Positions 29,903 to 38,559 of a stretch of 64,000 bases of DNA are shown in pieces. Below the pieces are notes generated by a model. The model had not been told where the DNA came from. It ran no database searches and was given only the letters and a program-made list of their open reading frames with translations. The stretch covers positions 248,001-312,000 of the forward strand of contig VCMS01000004.1 of assembly GCA_022539475.1 (NCBI GenBank), written 5' to 3'. The position numbers were made by a program, and so were the translations under genes. This DNA comes from Gracilaria domingensis. Taxonomy: Eukaryota; Rhodophyta; Florideophyceae; Gracilariales; Gracilariaceae. Position 1 is the first letter of the stretch, and every line of letters starts with the position of its first letter.

Positions 29903-30409
29903 ATGGCCGCGTCGTTATTTTTGTGCGCTGCGTCATACCTCATCATGGTAACATCGAAAAACATGTCCAGCCGAAAGAACCTGATGAGCTGTCTGGTATC
30001 CGCCTTCGGGAACCCGTACCGACATACACAAACCTGCAAACTGGTATTCTCTTCACATGTCCAAGTCAAAAGACGCACAGCAACTGCTTGGAACTTCTAT
30101 AACACGGACTGCTCCATAGACGTCAAGGTTGAACACCCTCCTGAGCACATACTGGTTAGACCGGCTTCGGTCGGGGCAAACTTTATAGTTCCCTTCAAGA
30201 CGGCGGTACCAGTACAGTATAAGCTTATTGCACAAGGGATTGGTTCCCTCACACCAGGGTACTTCCTCCGCATTAAGCGGTCAAACGTTTCTGAGATGGA
30301 TATGAGGCATCCTAAAGATGATCAACCCAATTATCTGATAAAGGGCATGCCCAGAAGACCGGGGCGGCGATTAAAGATCGCCCGTTTAGCGGCAAAGAGA
30401 CGCCGCTGA
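29903..30409 (+). CDS. Orphan protein with basic C-terminus (tentative)
   Basis: A 168-codon open frame from ATG 29903. It starts with a hydrophobic stretch (MAASLFLCAASYLIMVTS) that could be a signal peptide or anchor. The middle looks like beta strands (CSIDVKVEHPPEHILVRPAS, then GANFIVPFKTAVPVQYKLIA), and the protein ends in a strongly basic tail (RRPGRRLKIARLAAKRRR). No family is recognised. It stands alone in gene-poor DNA. The ordered distribution of hydrophobic and charged residues favours a real gene, or a relic of one, over chance. Confidence 0.4.
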   Translation: MAASLFLCAASYLIMVTSKNMSSRKNLMSCLVSAFGNPYRHTQTCKLVFSSHVQVKRRTATAWNFYNTDCSIDVKVEHPPEHILVRPASVGANFIVPFKTAVPVQYKLIAQGIGSLTPGYFLRIKRSNVSEMDMRHPKDDQPNYLIKGMPRRPGRRLKIARLAAKRRR

Positions 30410-30528
30410 AACGGAGTAGTTTCGGTCGTGAATCTTGAGCGCAGGCGATCTATAACAACGAGTCTCAGTTCCCCTTCGAGTGGTGTTTGAAGCTAACCAA
30501 AACTCAAAACCAGCAGTACTCCGAGTCC

Positions 30529-30562
30529 ACGCCGCTGCGTCTACGACGCCGCTGCGTCTACG
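30529..30562. repeat. 17-bp exact tandem duplication
   Basis: ACGCCGCTGCGTCTACG occurs twice head to tail (30529-30545 and 30546-30562). Confidence 0.9.
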
Positions 30563-31140
30563 TTTATCTCCCGTTTGAACATTTTGACCACGGAGTGCGC
30601 GGTGGTAACACCGCAGGAGCCTAAAATTAGTTCAGAATGAAACTAGAGGGATTCAGTAGAGCAGGTTTGACATGGTTCACCAACCATGCTCAAATGGTGG
30701 ATTTCGACCCCCCAGACCGTGGCCAGTATTCTTCGACTTGAAACACATCGAAGTACAAATGAATGGAGATGTTATTCCGCGTTCTGCGTCATGGGAACGT
30801 GCCGAGATGCAATTCTCGTTCTTGTGTTCCACAAGGACGGGAGTAAATTGGTTTGCGTTCATCTTCAAAACCTGTCAAAAGGCTACACAGTTTTTCTGAA
30901 CGGGGTTCACCGGATTCGGTGCCTGAACTCCATTCTGAGGGCCGAACTGAGCGCCATGTTTGTTGATGGTTTGGACCCCGCCATAACCCACGTGGGCGGT
31001 TGGCGCTAGAGCCTCACTCGTGAAGAGTCCACTCTAATGAACCTTTGAGTATTCCGCAAGTTACACCATGTCTTTGTGACCGACAAGCTCGTTACAAGTC
31101 TCCCTAATAAGTATAAACCACCGGATGCAACCACCGAGCC

Positions 31141-31480
31141 AAGAGTAATCACGTGAGTTAGAAAGCTTCTTGGAGCCGTCACGTCGTCTTAAAAGCGTCG
31201 AAAGCTATTGCTAACGCCCAAGAGCAGCAACCGGAAAGCCTTCGGCCAGCCTACATCGCCACTTATCTCGGCGATGCCGTGCGCATTCTCAGAGAGTTAG
31301 AGCAAGTCCCAAGAGTTATAAAGTCGGTTGTAAAGCTTTCTGGAGCTGCCATACTGTTCTCAAAGAGGCAAAAGCCCGTAGCATTGCCCAAGAGCAGCAA
31401 CCCGGACGTCCCTGGACAGGTTTCATCACCACTAGTTACTCAAATGTCGTAGGCAATCTGAGAGAGTCAGAACAAGTTCT
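31141..31480 (+). repeat. 170-bp diverged tandem duplication with matching open frames
   Basis: Copy 1 is 31141-31310 and copy 2 is 31311-31480. Both begin AAGAGT, share the block GCCCAAGAGCAGCAACC, and end with a GAGAGAGT(T/C)AGA(G/A)CAAGT-like stretch. On the plus strand each copy is open in the corresponding frame and the translations align (KASWSRHVVLK... against KAFWSCHTVLK..., then AQEQQP in both). The 170-bp period is not a multiple of three, so the copies do not form one protein. This looks like a duplicated relic of an old coding sequence. Copy 2 ends 4 bp before the stop of the gene on the other strand. Confidence 0.65.
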
Positions 31481-31483
31481 CGT

Positions 31484-34069
31484 TCACCCAAAACGCATAA
31501 CCCCATCTGCTCTTAATGACGCCAAGATCTGTCCATTGATAAGCTCTCTACCACCCTCTTCCACAGAAAGCATAAGAATTCCTTGCTGCAACACGTAAGC
31601 CTTAGCATTCGGGTTATTTGCTCCTAGATGTGCACGGAAAGCCCCTACAGCTGCGTCAACAGCGAAGCGTGCAGCACTTTCGCTCTCGAATCCTTGACTC
31701 CAGTGAACAAGGTTTAGCGAGCCCATCACGTTACTAACGGGCATCGCCCCCAAGTTGATACCATTATTGCCATTAAAGCTAAGCGTCATCGGCGGAACCG
31801 TGCTTTCCGGCATGCCAGGAGTTGCCGCATTCCGCACAAGTCTGCTCTGCTGGTCAAATGGAATATTAGCCGTCACATCGCTGCGCGGTCCAAACACATT
31901 GGCAGGCGGGGTAGCAAGTGGCATTCGAACTGAATCCGTAATTGGGTCACTGGGAATAGTTCTGCGATCAAGATCTGTGTGAGGGCGAGTGACTTCCACA
32001 CTATCCACAATTCGGGTCTGTGTTGGCTCATATTTCAACGCTTGAGACTGTTGCCCCTGTGCTTTGTCAGCCTCCTCGATCTTTTTCTCCTTCAGACGTT
32101 GTCTGCGTCTTCTTTGACGATCTCTAGCTAGTCGTCTCTTTCGGGATTCTGGGTCTTCTTCGGGGTCATTAGGACGCATGATGCGTTCGTCAGAAGCACC
32201 AGACATTCTCGCAAGGTCTGCAGCAGCACGGTGTGACGAGCTTAATCCATTCGATGCATTTGGACCAGATCCCACATTGAGAGAATGAGAATTGTATGCA
32301 TGCCGTCCGGCTGCGCTTGATACATGTATCTCTTCTTGAGTTGCAGTCACGGGAGCTACTTGCAGAGGTTGCAACGTAGAGTGGTTATTCGAACCTAAAT
32401 TCGACGCCTCAAAAGATGTATGGAGTGTCGGTTGAATAGCAGACGACGGCATCTGAACTGGGTTATCAGCTGCGGGTCGAACATGCATGTTAATGTCAAC
32501 GGGTACGTTCTGAGATGAAGCACCAGCTTCTCGATGTGGCTCTTCCACGCGCGAACTAGTATCAACATGGGGTTTGTTGGGATTCGTCTGCGGATCGAGC
32601 TTGAGACGTTTCCGACGGCGTCGCTGCCTCTCCCTCGCCAACCTCCGTTTCCGTTCTTCGGCAGTCTCGTTTGGATTGCGGGCTTGTGAGTTATCCAGGT
32701 TGCTATCCCTCGCAGCTGACGGCACTTGCGACTGTAACGGCGGGGTGAGCGTCTGCGTCGAAGGCTGTGTCTGCGAGAAGCGATTACCGGTAGTATCGCG
32801 ATTGATCGACGAAGGAATTCGAACGGGGGTTGGAGGGGGGTTGGATTGAGTAGAGGAATTGGGAAGCGAGGGATGAGCTCCATTTACAGCCGGAGGAATA
32901 GTTTGCGTAATGGCGGTGATGGCCGTAGACGCGTCAGTGTGCTGGTTTGATTGACGCAGACGGGGAGAAGGATAGCGACCATATTGGTGCTGATCACGAG
33001 GAGGCAGATCATTCAGGTAAGAACGTTGAGCGTCAGCAACATGAGCATGTGGTTGTAGGGTTGGATCGTTGGTAGTAGTCTGAAAGTTAAACGGGTTGTC
33101 TGCTGGGGTTGTGTGATGCTGAGACGGGTGAGGGGAAATATAGGACGCAGGAAACGCATGTGAAACTTGGGTAAATGGCTGGGGGTGAAGGTGCATGTTG
33201 GCACCATATGGACGTTGTACTTGAGAGTGATGTGGATGTTTCAGCGTTGACTGCTGCGTTGGTTGCGAGAGAGAGGTGGGTGCTGCTGGAGTTGGCTTAG
33301 ATGTATGATGCGACGATTGCGGGTGCGGATGGTGGACTTGGTGCATTCGACGAACCTGGTGATTCGGTTGTTGCTGAGTAAGATGATGATGCGAGGGTTG
33401 ATGAAGAAGATGATTGCCTGCGGGACGTGGGACGGAAGATGCGACATGTGATGGTTGAGAATGTGGCTGATGTGGGGTCTGAAGCGATTGATGAAGCGGT
33501 TGGGTTTGGTTATATTGAAGTTGTAGTTTCTGTTGATGAAGATGAGAGGTTGTACGATGGTCATGACTTGACAGGGAGTGCGCGTGCTTTGCAGCATACA
33601 CGGAAGGGGGGGAAGGGTGGTTGGACGGCGGTACAGAAGTATCTAGTCTGGAGGCAGCGGCAGCGGTGGCGTCGACTAGCGGCTTGGGCGGGTCGGCGGC
33701 TGGAGCGTGCACAAGCGAGGAGTTGTGACGAGGGAGCGGGGCAGAAACGGAAGGGTGCGGAGGGGAGGGGTGCAAAGAAGACTGAGCATGGCGGGCAGAA
33801 GAGTGGGGGGGGTCGACTGAACGGTGGTTGTGGGCGGAGGGGGAGCGAGGAGAGGGGCGGCCGATGGAATTAGAACGATAGCCAGGGTGGATGTGGTCTG
33901 GGTTGGAAGGGGGGGTGCTCGAGGCGGCAGCGGTGGATTCAGACGCGCGCTGTTTGTTTGCGCGCAGTTTTTCGCGATGGCGCCTCTGTCGCTCGCGGGC
34001 GAGACGACGCTTGCGTTCCTCGGGCGATTCGACCGGCACCGGTATGGCGGCGGGAGCAGACTCTTTCAT
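31484..34069 (-). CDS. STPR-like basic-repeat nuclear protein
   Basis: An 861-residue single-exon protein. Three widely spaced copies of a basic motif stand out: SPEERKRRLARERQRRHREK (about residues 14-33), TAEERKRRLARERQRRRRKR (about 468) and DPESRKRRLARDRQRRRRQR (about 640). The motif resembles one unit of the 23-residue STPR DNA-binding repeat of insect FMBP-1 (pattern SPEqReaRLArqReraR), but here the units are dispersed instead of tandem. Between them lie His/Gln/Pro/Ser-rich low-complexity stretches. The last 100 residues (GSLNLVHWSQGFESESAARF, then AVDAAVGAFRAHLG) form a separate, folded-looking domain that I cannot name. A nuclear DNA- or RNA-binding role is an inference. ATG 34069 follows a C-rich leader on the sense strand. 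Confidence 0.7.
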   Translation of the reverse strand: MKESAPAAIPVPVESPEERKRRLARERQRRHREKLRANKQRASESTAAASSTPPSNPDHIHPGYRSNSIGRPSPRSPSAHNHRSVDPPHSSARHAQSSLHPSPPHPSVSAPLPRHNSSLVHAPAADPPKPLVDATAAAASRLDTSVPPSNHPSPPSVYAAKHAHSLSSHDHRTTSHLHQQKLQLQYNQTQPLHQSLQTPHQPHSQPSHVASSVPRPAGNHLLHQPSHHHLTQQQPNHQVRRMHQVHHPHPQSSHHTSKPTPAAPTSLSQPTQQSTLKHPHHSQVQRPYGANMHLHPQPFTQVSHAFPASYISPHPSQHHTTPADNPFNFQTTTNDPTLQPHAHVADAQRSYLNDLPPRDQHQYGRYPSPRLRQSNQHTDASTAITAITQTIPPAVNGAHPSLPNSSTQSNPPPTPVRIPSSINRDTTGNRFSQTQPSTQTLTPPLQSQVPSAARDSNLDNSQARNPNETAEERKRRLARERQRRRRKRLKLDPQTNPNKPHVDTSSRVEEPHREAGASSQNVPVDINMHVRPAADNPVQMPSSAIQPTLHTSFEASNLGSNNHSTLQPLQVAPVTATQEEIHVSSAAGRHAYNSHSLNVGSGPNASNGLSSSHRAAADLARMSGASDERIMRPNDPEEDPESRKRRLARDRQRRRRQRLKEKKIEEADKAQGQQSQALKYEPTQTRIVDSVEVTRPHTDLDRRTIPSDPITDSVRMPLATPPANVFGPRSDVTANIPFDQQSRLVRNAATPGMPESTVPPMTLSFNGNNGINLGAMPVSNVMGSLNLVHWSQGFESESAARFAVDAAVGAFRAHLGANNPNAKAYVLQQGILMLSVEEGGRELINGQILASLRADGVMRFG

Positions 34070-34129
34070 TAGCGGTGCGAGTGACGGTCTCGCACGAGGG
34101 TGAGAGGCGAATCGGCATTCACGCGAGCG

Positions 34130-34275
34130 CGGGCAAGGGGGTGGGGGGCGGGGAGGGGGGGTGGGGTGGGGTGGGGAGAGCGTGGGTGGCGGTGGGAGGG
34201 AAGGGGAAGGAGATTAGATTAGGGAGTGCGCACAGTGCGGGGGGGAAGGGGGGGCGGGGGGGGGGGGTGGACGAC
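34130..34275 (+). promoter_or_regulatory. G-run-rich promoter/leader (G-quadruplex potential)
   Basis: On the plus strand this stretch holds more than eight runs of four or more Gs with short gaps (for example GGGGTGGGGTGGGG near 34,160). It lies upstream of the minus-strand STPR-like gene. The template strand is therefore G-rich and the transcript leader would be C-rich. Several intramolecular G-quadruplexes could form. Confidence 0.6.
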
Positions 34276-34944
34276 GGGGATGATGCGCGGCTCAATGACG
34301 GACAGAGGTGGTGATTGTGACTGGGACGAACGCGAGCGGGGGGGGGAGTGGGGAGTGGGGGTCACGGGTGACAGGCGGACGGGGAGCGCACGGTGACGGG
34401 GGTGACGGCGGTTTGTTGTGTGCAGCTTCGGCGCGCGCGCGCGCGGTGGCAGGCGCGCATTTTGCGTGTGGCGTGGCGCGCGCTGCGGACAGCACGGCAG
34501 CGGCAGGTGGCGGGGGGCCTCTGCGGCGGCAGTGGGAGGCGCGCGCAAGCGCGCCACCGCGTGTGGCACGTGTGCGAGTGTGCGCCGCCGATTGCGCGCG
34601 CCGGCGCTGCCGACAGCCGCGGCGCGCCGGTGCTGACGGCGGCGGCGCGGCGCCGTGGCCAGCACGCTGGGCGCCCGCCGCGCCCGCCGCGCGTCGTGCG
34701 ACGCGGCGGGCGGCGCTCGACGGCCGCGCCGCCAAACTGCCTCGCGCGCCCGAAAAGTGATCCGTGATGGGCGCTTTCATCGTGACGGCGCGTCGGCGGT
34801 GTGACCGCTTGCATGTGCCATACCGGCGCCGCGCCGCGCCGCGCCGCGCCGCGCTGCAGCTCGACAGCGGCGCCCGTCCTCCCCGCCCTTCCCTCCCTCA
34901 TTCGCAGCTGCTGCCAGCCCTGTTGCCTGTTCGCTATCGATATG

Positions 34945-34991
34945 AACTGCATGCCGCAAACAGCGATCATCGCTGTTTGCGGTATGCAGTT
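34945..34991. repeat. 23-bp-arm palindrome
   Basis: Arms 34945-34967 (AACTGCATGCCGCAAACAGC...) and 34969-34991 are reverse complements with one mismatch around one central base. A further GCTATCG/CGATAGC pair flanks it. Confidence 0.85.
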
Positions 34992-35133
34992 AGTTGACGT
35001 CGATCATCACGATAGCTGCTGCCCGGGCCAAGGTGGCCGCCACCTTTCCACCGCCTGTACCCTCTCCCTCTCCGTCTCATTCGTGGTCAGCTGCCCCTCA
35101 TTACGAAGCAGCAGCTAGGCTACTATTGAACTA

Positions 35134-35220
35134 AAAGTACCTTTCCTTCCTAAAGAAGGCCATGAAACTCTTATCCGATATAAGAGTTTCATGGCCTTCT
35201 TTAGGAAGGAAAGGTACTTT
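35134..35220. repeat. Perfect 41-bp-arm palindrome
   Basis: Arms 35134-35174 and 35180-35220 are exact reverse complements, with a 5-nt loop (CCGAT). The arm starts AAAGTACCTTTCCTTCCTAA. No mismatch is present over 41 bp. A transcript would fold into a long hairpin like a small-RNA precursor. Confidence 0.92.
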
Positions 35221-35235
35221 GGTATAAGTTACACC

Positions 35236-35303
35236 CTCTCAAAATTCACACTTGGGCGTACATAACTCTATATGAGTTATGTACGCCAGCGGAATTTTGA
35301 GAG
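35236..35303. repeat. Two-part palindrome
   Basis: Outer arms CTCTCAAAATTC (35236-35247) and GAATTTTGAGAG (35292-35303) and inner arms GGCGTACATAACTC (35255-35268) and GAGTTATGTACGCC (35274-35287) pair exactly. An unmatched bulge (7 and 4 nt) lies between them. Confidence 0.85.
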
Positions 35304-36428
35304 ACGTAGGTTTTCCGGCCGGCTGTACGAACTAGTTCGGCACATGGAACTAAACTACTACGTAGCACAGAATTCTGCAAGGACCCTTTTGAGAGTCAAG
35401 AGTATCTTGCGGTAAGCTACTTAAGCTTCTTAGATGATCATCAACATGACGATCGTTACTGCCGCGTCCGGCGTCTTTGTCCGCGCTTGCCTTACCCCAA
35501 AATCGCGTCACACGAGTTTTGGGCAATCCATGCACGCGCATAGATGCGGCATGTGTATATGTCACAGGCAGCAAAGAAAACGTGTGGTTGAACAGCTGAT
35601 GTGGCAGTTTATAGAGACGTGACCCACGTTTCAACAACTGACGAACCACCTTCACTTCGCCATACAGCCTGACTTTCCCAGCCGCAGTGTCTCTGAAGGC
35701 GTCGAGTCCATGCTCGATGCTCACGCCAAACGCCACCCTTCCCTCACGTGCCCATAGCTCCTTTCCCGAGGGGCGAGGACCTACGAGCACGTGAGTGCAG
35801 TTTGCGGCGGCGTGATCGCGTGTAACAATAGCGGTTAATCATTTTTAGAGTCACTCCGGATGCGCCCCCCTTCGCTTCTTTCCAGATTTTAAGCTCTACC
35901 GCCATATCCACCAAAGTTACCAACGGTACCAAAGGTAAGTGGCAACTTCCGCGTTGCTCACGCCCGATGCAATGCATCACATCACCCGCAATGGAGCTCT
36001 TTAGTTACGTCGCCGTCACCAGCCATCATGCAATTGATTCCCTCACACCCGAAAAGCCACCACGTCACAATTCACGTGACTTCAACACTTTCGTCACATT
36101 TCACTCAGCAAAATGAATTGTTTTCCACTGCACGGGAAGTGATCCAGCTTCACTTGAAATTCTAAGTTGCGCCTTCGACTCCAGGCTCACATAATACGGA
36201 AAGCAAACCGTCATTTCTGAGCAAAAACGTTTTAAGCTTGGACTTTGACGCCTTTTCAGCATAGCTCAGCTCAACGTCAAAAGTCGCCCATACAAAACGG
36301 TAGAGCACGATGACGCTGTTTTACTATGGCGGCCTTGGTTCAGCGGCTGAACTTCAGCCTCTGCATTCTACATCAATGGCTAACAGATTGCAAAACCGCT
36401 AAACGTCACTCAAGTTTACACATCCGAC

Positions 36429-37787
36429 CTAGAACCCATCAGCGCCCTCATCATCCAAGTCCTCCTCCTCTTCATTGGAAACCTCAGCATAGTCCTTCTC
36501 TAGCATGGCAAGGTTCTCGCGAGCCTCAGAGAACTCACCTTCCTCCATACCCTCCCCAACAAACCAGTGCACGAAAGCCCTCTTAGCGAACATAAGATCG
36601 AACTTGGCGTTGATTCGGGCAAACACTTCAGCAATAGCAGTAGAGTTAGCAATGGAGCAAACAGATCTCTTAGACTCGGCCAGATCATCATCCTTCACAA
36701 GAGTAGGCGGTTGTGAATTGATACCGATCTTCATACCGGTCGGAGACCACTCCACAAACTGAATAGAGCGCTTCGTTTTGATGGAAGCGACAGCTGCATT
36801 CACATCTCTAGGGAAGATGTCCTTGCCACGGTAGTTGAGCGACACAGCAATGTAGCGACCAGAGCGCGGGTCGCACTTAGCGAACGCCGCGTTCGGCTCA
36901 AACACAGCCGAAGTAATCTCAGCCACGCTAGATTCTTCATGATGAGCCTTCTCCTTGGCCACAATAGGCGCGTAGGCAGAAAGCATAAAGTGAATGCGAG
37001 GATACGGAACCAGGTTGGTTTGGAACTCGTTGATATCCACATTCAACGCACCATCGAAACGAAGAGAAGCGGTGAGAGACGACACCACCTGCGCGATGAG
37101 ACGGTTAAGGTTGGAGTAGGTCGGACGAGCAATGCTCAACGAACGACGGCAGATGTCATAAATGGCCTCATTGTCGAGAACCACTCCCACATCAAGGTGC
37201 TCAAGCAAGGCATGTGTGGCCAGCACAGAATTGTACGGTTCAACGACCGAGGTGGATACCTGCGGAGACGGATACACTGTGAATCCGAGCTTGGACTTTT
37301 TGCCGTAATCACATGAAATGCGATCAAGAAGTAGGGATCCAAGTCCAGATCCGGTACCACCACCAACAGAAGAGAAAACGAGGAAGCCTTGGAGGCCTGA
37401 GCAGTTATCAGCTAATTTACGGATACGGTCGAGGGCGACGTCAACAATTTCCTTTCCAGTGGTGTAATGGCCGCGGGCGTAGTTGTTCGCGGCATCCTCC
37501 TTGCCGGTGATGAGCTGCTCCGGGTGATAGAGCTTGCGGTACTCACCGTGACGAACTTCATCGATGACAGTGGGTTCAAGATCGAGGAAGACGGCACGCG
37601 GAATGTGCTTCCCACCAGAGGTCTCGGAAAAGAAGGTGGAGAAAGAGTCGCTTCCTCGCTTCTGCTCTTTCTCTTGCGAGATGGTTCCGTCCGGAGTGAT
37701 GCCATGCTCCATGCAGTAAAGCTCCCAGCATGAATTGGCGACCTGTACGCCTGCTTGGCCGATGTGAAGAGAAATAATCTCACGCAT
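36429..37787 (-). CDS. TUBA: Divergent alpha-tubulin
   Basis: A 452-residue alpha-tubulin. It has the [15 protein letters not shown] start (MREC/I autoregulation motif), the GTP-binding GGGTGSG loop, [30 protein letters not shown] carrying the catalytic glutamate that marks alpha against beta, and [20 protein letters not shown]. Lys40 is kept, but the loop around it reads QEKEQKRG instead of the usual SDKTIGG. The tail ends [14 protein letters not shown] with no terminal Tyr. That excludes the standard detyrosination/tyrosination cycle unless Phe substitutes, as in yeast. Many core positions differ from typical alpha-tubulins, which fits a fast-evolving lineage without flagella. It shares a 772-bp divergent interval with TRAPPC13. 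Confidence 0.95.
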   Translation of the reverse strand: MREIISLHIGQAGVQVANSCWELYCMEHGITPDGTISQEKEQKRGSDSFSTFFSETSGGKHIPRAVFLDLEPTVIDEVRHGEYRKLYHPEQLITGKEDAANNYARGHYTTGKEIVDVALDRIRKLADNCSGLQGFLVFSSVGGGTGSGLGSLLLDRISCDYGKKSKLGFTVYPSPQVSTSVVEPYNSVLATHALLEHLDVGVVLDNEAIYDICRRSLSIARPTYSNLNRLIAQVVSSLTASLRFDGALNVDINEFQTNLVPYPRIHFMLSAYAPIVAKEKAHHEESSVAEITSAVFEPNAAFAKCDPRSGRYIAVSLNYRGKDIFPRDVNAAVASIKTKRSIQFVEWSPTGMKIGINSQPPTLVKDDDLAESKRSVCSIANSTAIAEVFARINAKFDLMFAKRAFVHWFVGEGMEEGEFSEARENLAMLEKDYAEVSNEEEEDLDDEGADGF

Positions 37788-38559
37788 TGTGGCTTCTTGG
37801 TGATTGGAAAGTTACTTGAGAGAAAAAAAGGGTTGTTTTGGGTGTGATCGGGAAGGAGTTCAACAAGAAATGCTTCAAGGAGCACTCGTCAAACTTCGAA
37901 CCGGGGTTGATGGAAGCGGGAGGAAGGCGGCAGGGAGCCGGCCGGCAAGCGACGCGGTGCGATAGCTTTGTACCACCCTCCAGGAGCAAAGGGCAGTGCG
38001 CCAAAACAGTGGATTTAGGGTTAAGCCAATTCAAAAGTTTGGAACGTCCAACTTGGAAGTAATTGGGCGCGACACGTTGCTTGTAGCTGTTTTAAAAAAA
38101 AGAAGCCAATCACAATGTTTAAGCCGTGGAAGAGGGATTTGATCTAATTACCAAATGCAGCTTTGCTGATCATGAATTAGATTCTGAATGCAGATGTCTG
38201 CCAAGAATTTGCTCAACGATATGAGGTTGTCTGCGAGCCCCTTCCTTTCGCCGTTGTCTACGTCCTCTCTTCTTGGTTCGTTTCGGTCCTGAGTGGGGCT
38301 CCCAAGACGGGTGGCGTGGAAGAAGCGCTACGATGTCTTCTCTTCCATGTGCAGGATTTCACAGCAATGGACAACACCCTATGCAGTAAACTTCTCTAAA
38401 GCGATCAGCTGTGGAAGTGAACTCATTCGAAGGCATATTCGACAATCCCTCTGCAGTGGTTTCATATACTTGGTGCCAGGTGCAAGGAAGTCGCACGAGA
38501 TCGTCTGAATTAGAACTCTTTAACACGCAGCTCATTGGCTTTTGCTGCTCATTACCGTG
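37788..38559. promoter_or_regulatory. Divergent interval, alpha-tubulin / TRAPPC13
   Basis: A 772-bp interval between two divergent starts. No gene is seen. It includes an A-rich run (38,093-38,103) and A+T-rich patches that may carry core promoter elements. Confidence 0.5.

Larger units (their letters stand above)
30410..31483. other. Intergenic with tandem duplications
   Basis: No supportable intact gene. A 17-bp exact duplication (ACGCCGCTGCGTCTACG at 30529-30545 and 30546-30562) and a 170-bp diverged tandem duplication (31141-31480) lie here. Two overlapping open frames at 30672-31009 have no family. Confidence 0.5.
34070..36428. other. Intergenic: G-run promoter, GC-rich island, palindrome cluster
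   Basis: About 2.4 kb between the STPR-like gene and the 3' end of alpha-tubulin. The first 250 bp hold many G runs on the plus strand. Bases 34,430-34,870 are a GC-rich island. Three palindromes follow within 360 bp (34945-35303). An open frame on the minus strand at 35350-35790 has no recognised family. A GGTACC-type 9-bp repeat sits at 35916-35937. Confidence 0.55.

Noticed and set aside
35350-35790. A 146-codon minus-strand open frame after the palindrome cluster.
   Set aside because: No domain, non-ATG context uncertain, and unremarkable composition.
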